From: Motiliproteus sp. MSK22-1 | Lineage (GTDB): Bacteria > Pseudomonadota > Gammaproteobacteria > Pseudomonadales > Balneatricaceae | DNA length: 64,000 nucleotides | Assembly: GCF_001968815.1 (NCBI RefSeq) | Contig: NZ_MIEQ01000018.1 | Coordinates: 93,883-157,882 of the forward strand | Direction of reading: 5' to 3' | Shown here: in pieces, positions 27,256-36,865 of the stretch | How positions within the stretch are numbered: the first letter of the stretch is position 1 | Layout: each line of letters opens with the position of its first letter | Notes under the pieces: generated by a model | Databases searched by the model: none | What the model saw: the letters and a program-made list of their open reading frames with translations, nothing else | What the model was told of the DNA's origin: nothing | Made by a program: the position numbers and the translations under genes

Positions 27256-27310
27256 GGTCACTCATAGCCGATGCTCAGAATCATTGAGCGGGAGCAAAGG
27301 CTCTGTGACC
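27256..27310 (-). other. Long imperfect hairpin between pgk and fba
   Basis: Nested complementary arms GGTCAC/GTGACC (27256-27261, 27305-27310), AGCC/GGCT (27266-27269, 27299-27302) and GCTCA/TGAGC (27273-27277, 27285-27289) form a 55-nt structure in the fba leader. A smaller GGTCG/CGACC hairpin (27211-27227) follows nearer to fba. No strong T tract follows, so mRNA processing or attenuation is more likely than simple termination. Confidence 0.4.
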
Positions 27311-27328
27311 ACTATACCATTGCAAATT

Positions 27329-28492
27329 TTAGCGTTTCGCCCGTTCTTCAAGGATTGCTACAGCAGGGAGTTGTTTTCCTTCAACAAACTCCAGAAAGGC
27401 ACCTCCTCCCGTAGATATGTAGGATACCTTGTCGGCAATTTGGTACTTATCGACGGCTGCCAGGGTGTCACCACCGCCTGCAATAGAAAAACCTTCGCTG
27501 TTGGCTATGGCCAAGGATAAAACCTTGGTGCCTTCACCGAACTGATCAAACTCGAATACACCAACCGGGCCGTTCCAGATGATGGTTTTGGCCGATTCCA
27601 GCATCTGTGCAAGTCGAGCGGCTGTTTCCGGACCAATATCCAGAATCATTTCGTCATCATTAACTTCTGATACAGGCTTGGTAACAGCATTGGCGGAATC
27701 AGAGAACTCTGTAGCGACAACAACATCGGTCGGTAAAGGTATATGAGTCTTTTTCATCAGCATTTTAGCTTGTTCAATCAGATCCGGCTCATAGAGTGAT
27801 TTTCCTACTGGATGACCCGCCGCAGCCAGGAAGGTGTTAGCAATGCCACCACCAACGATAAGTTGGTCTACTTTATCCGACAGTGCTTCCAGAACAGTCA
27901 GTTTGGTTGATACCTTGGAGCCACCAACAATTGCCGCCATAGGGCTTTCAGGGGTTTCCAGTGCCTTGGTTAACGCATCAAGCTCATTGGCCAGCAGAGG
28001 ACCAGCACAGGCGATAGGTGCGTATTTGGCAACCCCGTGGGTTGAGGCCTGGGCACGGTGTGCGGTGCCAAAAGCGTCCATGACAAAAATGTCGCAGAGA
28101 TTTGCCATTTTGCGAGCCAGGTCATCATTGTTGTTCTTTTCACCTGGATTGAAACGAACGTTTTCCAGTAAAACAACTTCTCCCTCGGCAACCTCGACAC
28201 CTTCAAGCCAGTCTTTCTGCAATTTGACAGTGCGGCCCAGCAACAGGGATAGATGTTCTGCAACAGGAGCCAGTGAATACAGGTCTGCATATTCACCTTC
28301 CATGGGGCGACCCAGGTGTGACATCACCATGACTTTTGCACCAGCCTTAAGAGCCTGTTCGATGGTTGGTAAAGCCGCCCTGATTCGAGCGTCGCTGCCA
28401 ACCTTCCCTTCCTTGATTGGAACATTTAAGTCTTCGCGGATCAGGACACGTTTGCCGCCCAGATCCAGCTCAGTCATTTTCAATACACTCAT
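27329..28492 (-). CDS. pgk: Phosphoglycerate kinase
   Basis: Pgk, 387 aa, which makes ATP from 1,3-bisphosphoglycerate in glycolysis and runs in reverse in gluconeogenesis. Family signatures are [32 protein letters not shown] and the glycine-rich GGGDTLAA near the C terminus. Length is the usual bacterial 387. It is the third gene of the tkt-epd-pgk-fba group on the minus strand. A 106-nt gap with a 12-bp hairpin separates it from epd. Confidence 0.98.
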   Translation of the reverse strand: MSVLKMTELDLGGKRVLIREDLNVPIKEGKVGSDARIRAALPTIEQALKAGAKVMVMSHLGRPMEGEYADLYSLAPVAEHLSLLLGRTVKLQKDWLEGVEVAEGEVVLLENVRFNPGEKNNNDDLARKMANLCDIFVMDAFGTAHRAQASTHGVAKYAPIACAGPLLANELDALTKALETPESPMAAIVGGSKVSTKLTVLEALSDKVDQLIVGGGIANTFLAAAGHPVGKSLYEPDLIEQAKMLMKKTHIPLPTDVVVATEFSDSANAVTKPVSEVNDDEMILDIGPETAARLAQMLESAKTIIWNGPVGVFEFDQFGEGTKVLSLAIANSEGFSIAGGGDTLAAVDKYQIADKVSYISTGGGAFLEFVEGKQLPAVAILEERAKR

Positions 28493-28545
28493 CAGAGCAC
28501 CCTATAATCAATGATTACTAAAATTTAAACCTGTTTATTCTTTCT

Positions 28546-28585
28546 TTGCAGCAGTGCCTTCAATCGTTGATGAGCACTGCTGCAA
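28546..28585 (-). other. Perfect 12-bp hairpin between epd and pgk
   Basis: TTGCAGCAGTGC (28546-28557) is fully complementary to GCACTGCTGCAA (28574-28585), with a 16-nt loop. On the minus strand no T tract follows, so it is not a standard terminator. It may be an RNA processing or stability element between epd and pgk. Confidence 0.5.
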
Positions 28586-28598
28586 GTATCGCCTGCTG

Positions 28599-29627
28599 TC
28601 AATTCTCATTTGGCGTATGCAGCCACATATGAGCGACATCCATCATACGGTTGGCGAACCCCCACTCATTGTCGAACCAACAAACCATTTTGATCAGTTT
28701 CTCATGACTGACTCTTGTTTGTGTGCCGTCCACGATGCCCGAACGTGGGTCAGTGTTGAAGTCTGTTGAGGCGTGGGGTTCCTCGGTATAGCCCAGTAAT
28801 CCCTTTAGCTGGCCATCTTCAGCTGCCTGACAAAATAACTCGTTAATGTCCTCAACCTTCACCGCTTGCCTGACCTGGATAGAAAGATCCATGACTGACA
28901 CGTTAATGGTAGGAACTCTAAAATGCAGGCACTGGAAGCGACCCTGAAGTTCAGGAAGCAGCCTGTCGATACCCTTATCGAGACCTGTATCGACAGGAAT
29001 GATTGACTGCAAGGCGCTTCGTGTCAGACGTAAATTGGTGTGATGGTAGCTGTCAATAACGGGTTGATCATTCATGGCAGAGTGTATGGTCGTTGTAACC
29101 CCCGATTCGATGCCAAAACTTTTGTTCAGCAATTTTAGAACCGGTACCACACAGTTGGTTGTGCAGGATGCGTTGGAAACTATTCTATGGTCTGCTCTGA
29201 GCAGATGCTGATTTACGCCATAGACAATAGTGGCATCCACGTCAGAGGATGCGGGTTGTGAAAACAACAGACGCTTGGCGCCGCTTTGCAGATGAAGTTG
29301 GGCTGTAGCTCTATCGCTGAAGGTACCGGAACATTCCAGTACAAGATCAATCTCGAGTTCTGACCAGGGCAGACGCCTTGGATCTTCCTCGTTTAGCAGA
29401 CGGATCCTGTCATCGCCAATCAATAAGCAGGAATCCTCATGCTCTACCTGTAAAGGGAAGCGGCCATGGGTGGTATCATAGCGGGTCAAATAAGCAATGG
29501 TCTTGATATCGGCCAGCTCATTGATGGCAACAATTTTCAGATCTGAGTATTTTGAATCCGAATACAAGGCTCGCAATACACTTTGGCCAATACGGCCATA
29601 GCCGTTAATGGCAATTCTAAAGCTCAT
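28599..29627 (-). CDS. epd: D-erythrose-4-phosphate dehydrogenase
   Basis: GAPDH-family enzyme, 342 aa. It should oxidise erythrose 4-phosphate to 4-phosphoerythronate for pyridoxal phosphate synthesis. The catalytic Cys is C155 in SNASCTTNC. Epd-type markers rather than GAPDH ones are NELADIKTIAYLTRYDTTHG (its key residues ELAD, RYDTTHG) and HSAMNDQPVIDSYHH, where true GAPDH has HAYTNDQ. It lies between tkt and pgk, the classic epd position. Some bacteria use this paralogue as a gluconeogenic GAPDH, which cannot be excluded. Confidence 0.9.
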   Translation of the reverse strand: MSFRIAINGYGRIGQSVLRALYSDSKYSDLKIVAINELADIKTIAYLTRYDTTHGRFPLQVEHEDSCLLIGDDRIRLLNEEDPRRLPWSELEIDLVLECSGTFSDRATAQLHLQSGAKRLLFSQPASSDVDATIVYGVNQHLLRADHRIVSNASCTTNCVVPVLKLLNKSFGIESGVTTTIHSAMNDQPVIDSYHHTNLRLTRSALQSIIPVDTGLDKGIDRLLPELQGRFQCLHFRVPTINVSVMDLSIQVRQAVKVEDINELFCQAAEDGQLKGLLGYTEEPHASTDFNTDPRSGIVDGTQTRVSHEKLIKMVCWFDNEWGFANRMMDVAHMWLHTPNEN

Positions 29628-29658
29628 GGCTAATGCCTGCTGTTAGGGGGTCGTCACC

Positions 29659-29686
29659 TTGATACTGTTTTGCAATTTCTTTGCAA
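29659..29686 (-). promoter_or_regulatory. Possible epd promoter
   Basis: On the minus strand TTGCAA (29681-29686), a 16-nt spacer and TATCAA (29659-29664) lie about 32 nt before epd. TTGCAA occurs twice 11 bp apart (29670-29675, 29681-29686). Matches are only 4/6 each. Confidence 0.3.
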
Positions 29687-29811
29687 GATAATGCAGTGCC
29701 ATAAACTGGCCCAGAATAGCTACCCATGGGTTCTTTTCTTTGATTTATGACTGAACTTTGCCTAATACTGCTTTGTTCCCGATTCAACTTAGATAGCCGA
29801 CTTCCTTATAC

Positions 29812-29832
29812 CAGCCTCTTCAATTGAGGCTG
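29812..29832 (-). terminator. Hairpin after tkt
   Basis: CAGCCTC (29812-29818) and GAGGCTG (29826-29832) form a 7-bp stem with a 7-nt loop 32 nt after the tkt stop. No T tract follows on the minus strand, so it may be a weak or Rho-assisted terminator. The rest of the 236-bp tkt-epd gap has no recognised gene. Confidence 0.45.
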
Positions 29833-29863
29833 ATATAAGAAATTAAGCGAGGAATCTAACGCC

Positions 29864-31858
29864 TTACAGCAGTTCATTGACCTTGTTGACAACATTTTCG
29901 ACGGTAAATCCGAACAGCTCGAAAAGTTCTCCGGCAGGAGCTGACTCGCCGAATCGGGTCATACCAACGATACGTCCGTTAAGTCCAACGTATTTATACC
30001 AGTAATCGCTGTGGGCCGCTTCGATGGCCACTCGAGCAGTAATTGCAGAAGGCAAAACACTTTCTCTATAGTCATTGGATTGTGCTTCAAATACTTCTGC
30101 ACAAGGCATTGACACTACTCGTACCTGTTTGCCTTTGGTTGCCAGCTGTTCTGCCGCCTCCATTGCCAATCCGACTTCTGAGCCTGTTGCGATCAGAATT
30201 GCATCCGGGCTACCTTGAGTATCTCGCAAAACGTATGCACCGCGCTGGATATTATTCAGGCGTTCCACACATCGAGCCTGGTGAGGAAGGCCTTGACGCG
30301 AGAATATCAGAGCACTGGGGCCATCTACTTTTTCCAGGGCGCTCTTCCAGGCAACTGCTGACTCCACTGCGTCACAGGGACGCCACAGATCCAGATTAGG
30401 CGTGTTGCGCAAGTTTGCAATCTGCTCAATCGGCTGGTGGGTTGGTCCATCTTCACCCAGCCCGATAGAGTCATGGGTATAAACAAAGATCGATCGTTGT
30501 TTCATCAGTGCTGCCATGCGAACAGCATTACGTGCGTATTCCATAAACACCAGGAAAGTGGCGCCATAAGGGATAAAACCACCATGCAGAGCAATACCGT
30601 TCATTATGGCTGACATGCCAAATTCCCGAACACCATAAAAGATATAGTTACCGTCGCTTTCCTCTTTACTGACACCTTTACAGCCACTCCAGAGAGTCAG
30701 GTTAGAGCCTGCTAAGTCAGCAGATCCGCCCAAGAGTTCAGGGAGCAAAGGACCAAATGCATTGAGGGTATTCTGAGAGGCCTTGCGGCTGGCAATAGTC
30801 TCACCCTTTTCCTGTAGATTCTCAATATAACTGTTGGCCTGTTGAGAGAAGTCCTGCGGGAGGTCACCGCTGATACGACGCAGGAATTCGGCAGCTAAAC
30901 GGGGATGGGATTCGTTATAGGCTGAAAAATCTTCATTCCAGTTATTTTCTGCAATACAGCCTTCATCACGGGCATCCCAAGCCTCATAAATATCCTGAGG
31001 AATCTCAAAAGCACCATATTTCCAACCCAGGCTGTCACGAGTCAAGGCAATTTCGTCATCACCCAGAGGTGCTCCATGACAGTCTTCTTTACCTTGTTTG
31101 TTAGGTGAGCCAAATCCGATGATTGTTTTGCAGCAGATCAGAGTCGGCTGTTCGGTGTTGCCACGAGCAGCATCAATAGCAGCACCAATGGCTTCTGAAT
31201 CATGTCCGTCAACCCCGGAAATAACCTGCCATCCATAGGATTCAAAGCGCTTGGTCGTGTCATCGGTAAACCAGCCTTCAACCTCGCCGTCGATGGATAT
31301 ACCGTTGTCATCATAAAATGCAATCAGTTTGCCTAATCCCAGAGTTCCAGCAAGAGAGCAGACCTCGTGGGAAATCCCTTCCATCAAGCAGCCATCACCC
31401 AGGAATGTATAGGTGTAGTGGTCTACAATGTTGTGTCCTTCGCGGTTGAATTGTCCCGCCAGGGTTTTTTCCGCTACTGCCATACCTACCGCATTTGCAA
31501 GCCCTTGACCTAATGGCCCTGTCGTTGTTTCGACACCGGGTGCATAACCCAGTTCGGGATGACCGGCTGTTTTTGAGTGCAGCTGGCGGAAGTTTTTCAG
31601 GTCGTCAATCGTTAGCTCATAACCACTCAAGTGCAGCAAAGAGTAGTGAAGCATTGAACCGTGACCATTGGAAAGTACAAAGCGATCGCGGTTAAACCAC
31701 TGTGGATTGCTCGGGTTATGCTGTAAATAGTCGCTCCATAACACTTCGGCAATATCCGCCATACCCATTGGGGCACCGGGATGTCCGGATTTGGCTCGTT
31801 GCACAGCGTCCATACTTAGAGCGCGGATAGCGTTGGCTAGTTCTCGACGAGAGGACAT
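29864..31858 (-). CDS. tkt: Transketolase
   Basis: Transketolase, 664 aa, thiamine-diphosphate enzyme of the pentose phosphate and (when present) Calvin pathways, moving two-carbon units. The ThDP/metal motif is [14 protein letters not shown] with DDNGISIDG. The N-terminal [13 protein letters not shown] and the middle-domain [14 protein letters not shown] are conserved. Length is standard. AGGAG 10 nt upstream supports ATG 31858. It begins the minus-strand tkt-epd-pgk-fba group and is divergent from metK; a similar order is found in Pseudomonas. Confidence 0.97.
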   Translation of the reverse strand: MSSRRELANAIRALSMDAVQRAKSGHPGAPMGMADIAEVLWSDYLQHNPSNPQWFNRDRFVLSNGHGSMLHYSLLHLSGYELTIDDLKNFRQLHSKTAGHPELGYAPGVETTTGPLGQGLANAVGMAVAEKTLAGQFNREGHNIVDHYTYTFLGDGCLMEGISHEVCSLAGTLGLGKLIAFYDDNGISIDGEVEGWFTDDTTKRFESYGWQVISGVDGHDSEAIGAAIDAARGNTEQPTLICCKTIIGFGSPNKQGKEDCHGAPLGDDEIALTRDSLGWKYGAFEIPQDIYEAWDARDEGCIAENNWNEDFSAYNESHPRLAAEFLRRISGDLPQDFSQQANSYIENLQEKGETIASRKASQNTLNAFGPLLPELLGGSADLAGSNLTLWSGCKGVSKEESDGNYIFYGVREFGMSAIMNGIALHGGFIPYGATFLVFMEYARNAVRMAALMKQRSIFVYTHDSIGLGEDGPTHQPIEQIANLRNTPNLDLWRPCDAVESAVAWKSALEKVDGPSALIFSRQGLPHQARCVERLNNIQRGAYVLRDTQGSPDAILIATGSEVGLAMEAAEQLATKGKQVRVVSMPCAEVFEAQSNDYRESVLPSAITARVAIEAAHSDYWYKYVGLNGRIVGMTRFGESAPAGELFELFGFTVENVVNKVNELL

Positions 31859-31935
31859 CTAAAATAACTCCTGGGCGTAGTCCCGAACACTGGTCGGGAA
31901 GCGAAAGTAGAGAAATCAAAAAAATTTAGAGGCGT

Positions 31936-31964
31936 ATTCTCTCGTACTAGTCGTTTGGCTTCAA
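31936..31964 (-). promoter_or_regulatory. Putative tkt promoter
   Basis: On the minus strand TTGAAG (31959-31964), a 17-nt spacer and GAGAAT (31936-31941) lie 78 nt before the tkt start. Both boxes match 4/6. Confidence 0.35.
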
Positions 31965-31989
31965 ACAAGAAAGGCAAAAAAAAGCGAAA

Positions 31990-32004
31990 ATGAATCGTTT
32001 TCAT
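31990..32004. promoter_or_regulatory. MetR-like box (TGAA-N5-TTCA)
   Basis: TGAATCGTTTTCA (31991-32003) matches the MetR consensus TGAA-N5-TTCA exactly, and flanking A and T extend the dyad by one base pair. It is upstream of both tkt and metK. One such 8-base match is expected by chance about once in 64 kb, so position next to metK is the main support. Confidence 0.45.
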
Positions 32005-32277
32005 GCCAATTTAATGATGATTTCCATCAATAGGGCCTAAAATTTTTCCTCAGGGGGCGCAAATAAACAATGCCAATGGGGCCATTTGCCGATATGATAC
32101 CTCCTCTGATTTAGTCACGGCTTTTTATAATCCAGCGGAACTGGCTGGCAGATCGTCAAATATCTGTAGTCAGGGTGTGTTTCTGCACCTGTCCGCAACT
32201 AAATTGCTTGGTAATTAAGTCCCTGTTGTTAAACATTAATTTGTTAAAACATTCAATTATTAAGGCAATCTCTACTT

Positions 32278-33441
32278 ATGAGTACCTATTCTATTTTTAC
32301 CTCTGAGTCTGTGTCCGAAGGACATCCGGACAAAATGGCCGATCAGATTTCTGACGCCATTCTGGATGCCATCCTTAAGGACGACCCTCATTCCCGTGTT
32401 GCCGTAGAAACCATGGTCAAAACCGGCATGGCGATCATCGCTGGTGAAGTCCGAACTTCTACTTATGTTGATTTGGAAGACATTGTTCGTAACGTGATTC
32501 TGAACATCGGTTACGATAGCTCTGACGTTGGATTTGATGGAGCTTCCTGTGCTGTTTTGAATGCCATCGGAAAGCAGTCTGTTGATATTGCCGTAGGTGT
32601 TGATGAAGCAGACAACAAAGACCTTGGTGCCGGTGATCAAGGGCTTATGTTTGGTTACGCCACTAATGAAACCGATGTGTTGATGCCCGCTCCCATCTAT
32701 TATTCTCATCGACTGGTGGAGCGCCAGGCCCATCTGCGTAAAAAGAATATTCTTCCCTGGTTGCGTCCTGATGCAAAATCTCAGGTCACCCTGAGATACG
32801 AAAATGGTAAGCCGATCGCTGTTGATGCCGTGGTTTTGTCGACTCAACATGACCCGGATATTGAGCAGTCTGATATTCGTGAAGCTGTGATGGATGAGAT
32901 TATCAAGCACGTTATTCCAAATGAATGGCTGCATGCTGATACCAAGTACCATATTAATCCGACAGGGCAATTTATCATTGGTGGTCCAATGGGGGATTGT
33001 GGTGTTACCGGGCGCAAGATCATTGTTGATACCTATGGTGGAATGGCCCGGCATGGTGGGGGAGCCTTTTCCGGAAAGGATCCTTCGAAAGTTGACCGTT
33101 CTGCTGCCTATGCCGGTCGTTATGTAGCAAAAAACATAGTTGCTGCAGGATTGGCAGACCGCTGTGAAGTTCAGATTTCTTATGCTATTGGAGTTGCTGA
33201 GCCTACTTCTATCAGTGTTAACACATTCGGTACGGGTAAGATTGAAGATAGTAAAATTGATGGCTTGGTGCGAAAGCACTTTGATCTGCGTCCCGGTGGT
33301 TTGATTGAAATGCTGAACCTGCGTCGGCCGATTTATCAAGCGACTGCTGCCTATGGCCACTTTGGCCGTGAAGAAGAAAATTTCACCTGGGAGCGCACCG
33401 ATAAGGCTGAAGAGCTGCGCAATGCGGCAGGTCTTTCATGA
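32278..33441 (+). CDS. metK: S-adenosylmethionine synthetase
   Basis: MetK, 387 aa, which makes SAM from methionine and ATP. Signatures are [17 protein letters not shown], the flexible-loop [12 protein letters not shown] and the P-loop-like [18 protein letters not shown] region (key residues GGGAFSGKD). Length is normal. It is divergent from tkt. A MetR-like box lies 275 nt upstream, consistent with methionine control but not proven. AAGG lies about 12 nt before the ATG. A strong hairpin with a duplicated arm ends the gene. Confidence 0.98.
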   Translation: MSTYSIFTSESVSEGHPDKMADQISDAILDAILKDDPHSRVAVETMVKTGMAIIAGEVRTSTYVDLEDIVRNVILNIGYDSSDVGFDGASCAVLNAIGKQSVDIAVGVDEADNKDLGAGDQGLMFGYATNETDVLMPAPIYYSHRLVERQAHLRKKNILPWLRPDAKSQVTLRYENGKPIAVDAVVLSTQHDPDIEQSDIREAVMDEIIKHVIPNEWLHADTKYHINPTGQFIIGGPMGDCGVTGRKIIVDTYGGMARHGGGAFSGKDPSKVDRSAAYAGRYVAKNIVAAGLADRCEVQISYAIGVAEPTSISVNTFGTGKIEDSKIDGLVRKHFDLRPGGLIEMLNLRRPIYQATAAYGHFGREEENFTWERTDKAEELRNAAGLS

Positions 33442-33454
33442 GGTGTGACTGACA

Positions 33455-33496
33455 ATCGCGGTATATCGCGGTATAAGGTATCTCCTTTACCGCGAT
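33455..33496 (+). terminator. metK terminator with tandem 10-bp repeat
   Basis: ATCGCGGTAT occurs twice in tandem (33455-33464, 33465-33474). The second copy and AAGG pair with CCTT plus TACCGCGAT (33484-33496) with a one-base bulge and a 5-nt loop. TAAAACC follows. The first copy could pair with the same right arm. The remaining roughly 200 bp to rsmE holds nothing I recognise. Confidence 0.6.
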
Positions 33497-33694
33497 TAAA
33501 ACCTGATTACCATTAATTTATTTGGGTTTTATTAGCGCAGTCTGGCATTAAGTAGCACCATAATAGATAACACCAGAGTATGCAGTGGCATAGTATTCAA
33601 TGTCTGAGTCATCGTCTGAATTATCAGTAATTCAATAATCTGCAGTCATATATTCTCCAAATCCAGTATCTCAATTTACATAGCCGATCATTTC

Positions 33695-34420
33695 ATGCGA
33701 ATACCTCGAGTTTATGACAATCAGCCGCTGAAAGAAGGCACGGAAATCTGTCTTGGCGATTTCGCTGCTCAGCACCTTGGGCGTGTGTTAAGAATGCAGA
33801 TTGGAGATTCTCTGATTCTTTTTAATGGCCAGGGGGGAGAATATACGGCTGTCATTACTTCAGTTACAAAAAAACAACTGAGTGTTCGTGTCGGTCAATT
33901 TCAAAATGCTGTAGCTGACTCTGCTCTTATGATTCATCTCGGGCAGGGGCTTTCCCGTGGGGAGCGTATGGACTACGCTGTTCAAAAAGCCACTGAGCTG
34001 GGAGTTCAGCAGTTAACGCCATTATTCACAGAGCGTAGTGAAGTTCGGTTAAAAGCGGATCGTTTGCATAAGCGAACCCAACATTGGCAGCAGGTGGCTG
34101 TCAGTGCAAGCGAGCAGAGCCTGCGCTGTACGGTGCCTGAAATCCAGTCAGCTGAGCCGCTGAAGGATTGGATCAGTCAGGTGCCGGGTGATCTTAAACT
34201 AGTGCTTGATCCTCGATCTCCACACCCCTTGTCCAGCTTCGAAGCGCCTGAAAGCGTTGCATTGCTTATCGGTCCAGAGGGTGGTCTGAGTGATGATGAA
34301 GTGAAGCTGGCCCGGGGGCAGGGTTTTTTGCCGATATCCCTGGGGCCTCGTATTTTGCGAACCGAAACCGCTCCGGTCGTCGCTTTGTCGTTGTTGCAAT
34401 ATCTTTGGGGGGATATCTAG
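33695..34420 (+). CDS. rsmE: 16S rRNA (uracil1498-N3)-methyltransferase
   Basis: RsmE, 241 aa, SPOUT-family methyltransferase that modifies U1498 in the 30S decoding region using SAM. An N-terminal PUA-like domain (about 1-70) precedes the knotted SPOUT domain. Diagnostic pieces are KATELGV, LLIGPEGGLSDDE and LGPRILRTETA, which forms the SAM-binding knot. Length fits the family. It sits between metK and gshB, as in E. coli. A weak -10-like region precedes gshB, so the two may be separate transcripts. Confidence 0.95.
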   Translation: MRIPRVYDNQPLKEGTEICLGDFAAQHLGRVLRMQIGDSLILFNGQGGEYTAVITSVTKKQLSVRVGQFQNAVADSALMIHLGQGLSRGERMDYAVQKATELGVQQLTPLFTERSEVRLKADRLHKRTQHWQQVAVSASEQSLRCTVPEIQSAEPLKDWISQVPGDLKLVLDPRSPHPLSSFEAPESVALLIGPEGGLSDDEVKLARGQGFLPISLGPRILRTETAPVVALSLLQYLWGDI

Positions 34421-34665
34421 AGAAGGACTATCGCTCAGCTTTTAGCTGCTTTCCATTGGGCGGGGTTGCTGTATTTTGCGTTTGGTCTGGTAGACTACCC
34501 TCGCAAGAGCGTTTTATCTGGCAGTTCTTAACGGCTCTGGGCAAGTCGTGCCCATGAACGATGTCAATCAAGTAATTTCACGTTGATCAGCTTGATATTC
34601 TGAGTTATTCCACATAAGTAGTCCTCTCGGAATTGTCCACCTCTGAAATAGGAACCGGTAACAGT

Positions 34666-35616
34666 ATGAGTCTTAAAGTCGGGGTCGTGATGGACCCAAT
34701 TGAAGCGATAAACTACAAAAAAGACAGTACGCTGGCGATGCTTTGGGCGGCCCAGGATCGTGGCTGGGAACTTTTTTATATGGAGCAATCCGACCTGTTC
34801 CTTAGGGATGGCGTTGCGATGGGACGTATGGCTCCTTTGAAGGTGGCGCGAGATTCAGAAAACTGGTTTGAGCGGGGAGAGTATGCTCAAGGTATTTTAG
34901 CGGATCTGGATGTAGTGCTGATGCGTAAGGATCCTCCTTTTGATAATGAGTTTTTATACAGCACCTATTTGCTGGAACAGGCAGAGCGGCAGGGAACACT
35001 GATTGTTAATCGTACTCAGAGTTTGCGAGATTGTAATGAGAAGCTGTTTGCGACTCAGTTTCCACAGTGTTGCCCTCCGGTGCTGGTCAGCCGTAGTGCG
35101 GAGTTATTGAAGGATTTTCATCAGCAGCAGGGGGATGTTATTTTTAAACCCTTGGACGGTATGGGTGGTACCTCAATATTTCGTGTTAAGCAAGATGACC
35201 CGAATCTTAACGTCATACTTGAGACTCTGACACTGTACGGTACTCAACAAATCATGGCGCAAAAATTCATACCGGAAATAAAAACCGGTGATAAGCGTAT
35301 TCTGATGATTGACGGTGAACCAGTTGACTATTGCTTGGCTCGTATTCCAACAGGTGGTGAAACCAGGGGGAATCTGGCTGCTGGAGGACGCGGTGAAGGA
35401 CGCCCGCTGAGTGACCGCGATCGTTGGATCTGTCAGCAGGTGGCTCCGACGTTACGAGAAAAAGGTCTGATATTTGTCGGGTTGGATGTGATTGGAGACT
35501 ATTTGACTGAGATTAATGTTACCAGTCCTACCTGTATTCGTGAGTTGAATGACCAGTTTGGACTGGATATCGCTGGTCAGCTGATGGATGTAATTGCCAA
35601 GCAGTGCAGTAAATAG
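34666..35616 (+). CDS. gshB: Glutathione synthetase
   Basis: GshB, 316 aa, ATP-grasp enzyme adding glycine to gamma-glutamylcysteine. It begins MSLKVGVVMDPIE as in E. coli (short motif MDPI). ATP-grasp residues include KPLDGMGGTSIF and GDKRILMIDGEPV; INVTSPTCIRE is near the end. I chose ATG 34666 because the frame upstream (from TTG 34633) adds 11 non-conserved residues, and AGGAA lies 11-12 nt upstream of ATG. It lies between rsmE and a TonB-like gene, as in related genomes. Confidence 0.96.
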   Translation: MSLKVGVVMDPIEAINYKKDSTLAMLWAAQDRGWELFYMEQSDLFLRDGVAMGRMAPLKVARDSENWFERGEYAQGILADLDVVLMRKDPPFDNEFLYSTYLLEQAERQGTLIVNRTQSLRDCNEKLFATQFPQCCPPVLVSRSAELLKDFHQQQGDVIFKPLDGMGGTSIFRVKQDDPNLNVILETLTLYGTQQIMAQKFIPEIKTGDKRILMIDGEPVDYCLARIPTGGETRGNLAAGGRGEGRPLSDRDRWICQQVAPTLREKGLIFVGLDVIGDYLTEINVTSPTCIRELNDQFGLDIAGQLMDVIAKQCSK

Positions 35617-35658
35617 ATTGCTTTCCATCCATAATATTCAGTAGTACTGGGTATAATT

Positions 35659-35686
35659 TTGGTAGTAGGTGCTTGCTTTGTACAAT
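35659..35686 (+). promoter_or_regulatory. Possible tonB-like gene promoter
   Basis: TTGGTA (35659-35664), a 16-nt spacer and TACAAT (35681-35686) lie about 128 nt before the TonB-like gene. GTAAGTAT repeats occur nearer the gene (about 35740-35770). No Fur box is clear. Confidence 0.3.
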
Positions 35687-35813
35687 ATAGAAAATAAGCC
35701 TGGTGGCTATCTATAGCCTGTGCGATCAGCATCAACAGTGTTAGTAAGTATCAAGCGTAAGTAAGTATAAGTAGTGGTAACAAATATTAACAAAGGGCGT
35801 CAGGGTCGATTGA

Positions 35814-36782
35814 ATGGTAGCAGCACCTGCTGATACAAGAGTCCGTGCAGTTGATAGGCTGGGGTTCACTCTGTTCATCGCTGTGGCTGTGCATGCGATC
35901 CTGCTGTTAGGCATTGGCTTCAAGGAAGAAGAGCTACCGCGCGTGGCACGTACGCTTGAAGTAACTCTGGCACAGTTTGAAAGTGAAAAAGCTCCTGAAA
36001 AGGCTGACTTTATTGCTCAGAAAAATCAGATTGGCAGCGGTGAGTCAGAAAAAAAGGCGTTACCCAGTACCACCGAGCGCGCTGTTTTCCAAGCAAACGA
36101 ATCAACTCCTCTGGCTGCTCAGCAATTGCCTCTCCCTGCTCCGGAGATTATTCCTGAACCACTGCCTGTACCGGTCCAGAAACCGGAAAAGCTGGAACCG
36201 GCTCCTCAGCTAAAACAGAAATCTAAAGAACAGCTTAAAAAGCAAGTGATAGTCACTCGAGCCAAGGCTCCCAAGAAGGCTGTGGCAGAAACTCAGCAGG
36301 TAAAAACACAGGCTCTGAGCAAGCCAGCAGCAGGAATGGCTACGTCATTGCTGGCTCGTAGTTTGGAAATAGCCAGCCTTGAGGCGAAGCTGGATGCTCA
36401 AAAACAGGAGATGGCCAACCGGCCTCGAGTCCGCAGGCTATATTCGGCATCTACCCGGCAGTCCTATGATGCGGCCTATCTGGAAGCTTGGCGGCGTAAA
36501 GTGGAGCGGGTGGGGAATTTCAACTATCCTGAAGAAGCTCACCGTCGGCAGCTGTACGGACAGCTTCGGTTATTGGTGGTTATTGAGCCGGACGGAGGTC
36601 TCAAGCGGGTCGAGGTATTAAAATCCTCTGGTCATAGTGTGCTTGATGATGCTGCCAAACGGATTGTGTACCTGTCAGCGCCCTTTGCTCCTTTTCCACC
36701 AGAGATACGTAAGAGAGCCGATCTTGTAGAGATCATTCGGACATGGCGATTTGAGCGCTCACGCTTTGGGATCAACAGTTAG
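35814..36782 (+). CDS. TonB-family energy transducer
   Basis: TonB-like protein, 322 aa. One signal-anchor helix at about residues 17-36, a long periplasmic region rich in Pro, Lys and Glu, a predicted helical part (about 170-205), and a C-terminal TonB domain (about 225-322: YPEEAHRRQLYGQLRLLVVIEPDGGLKRVEVLKSSGH in conserved parts, and the WRFE end motif). It would pass proton-motive force from an ExbB/ExbD complex to outer-membrane receptors. No exbBD is adjacent. It matches the Pseudomonas gene between gshB and algH, linked in that genus to twitching motility rather than iron uptake; that role is possible here. Confidence 0.85.
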   Translation: MVAAPADTRVRAVDRLGFTLFIAVAVHAILLLGIGFKEEELPRVARTLEVTLAQFESEKAPEKADFIAQKNQIGSGESEKKALPSTTERAVFQANESTPLAAQQLPLPAPEIIPEPLPVPVQKPEKLEPAPQLKQKSKEQLKKQVIVTRAKAPKKAVAETQQVKTQALSKPAAGMATSLLARSLEIASLEAKLDAQKQEMANRPRVRRLYSASTRQSYDAAYLEAWRRKVERVGNFNYPEEAHRRQLYGQLRLLVVIEPDGGLKRVEVLKSSGHSVLDDAAKRIVYLSAPFAPFPPEIRKRADLVEIIRTWRFERSRFGINS

Positions 36783-36865
36783 TGTGAGAGTTTTTTTTGC
36801 GGTTTCCAGCCGATAGTTATAGGCTGTAATCAGTACTTTTAATTCCTCACTCAGGAGGGACGGTG

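Larger units (their letters stand above)
31859..32277. other. Divergent tkt-metK regulatory region
   Basis: This 419-bp gap holds no gene that I can support. It contains a short leader hairpin TCCCGA/TCGGGA for tkt (31881-31899), the tkt promoter, a MetR-like box, a perfect TATAAT box (32127-32132) without a good -35 that may serve metK, and a near-repeat TTGTTAAACATTAA / TTGTTAAAACATTC (32225-32254) in the metK leader. No SAM riboswitch fold was recognised. Confidence 0.6.

Noticed and set aside
27834..28514. 226-codon plus-strand open frame opposite pgk
   Set aside because: Ser/Arg/Pro-rich shadow of pgk with no recognisable domain or ribosome-binding site.
31859..32277. SAM riboswitch upstream of metK
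   Set aside because: I could not find the paired helices and conserved core of a known SAM riboswitch class; a MetR-like box is the better explanation.
32272..33360. Long open frame (362 codons) on the minus strand opposite metK
   Set aside because: It lies wholly inside the clearly identified metK gene, has a composition like a frame shadow and matches no family I know.
33455..33474. CRISPR-like tandem repeat after metK
   Set aside because: Only two 10-bp copies without spacers; it belongs to the terminator hairpin.
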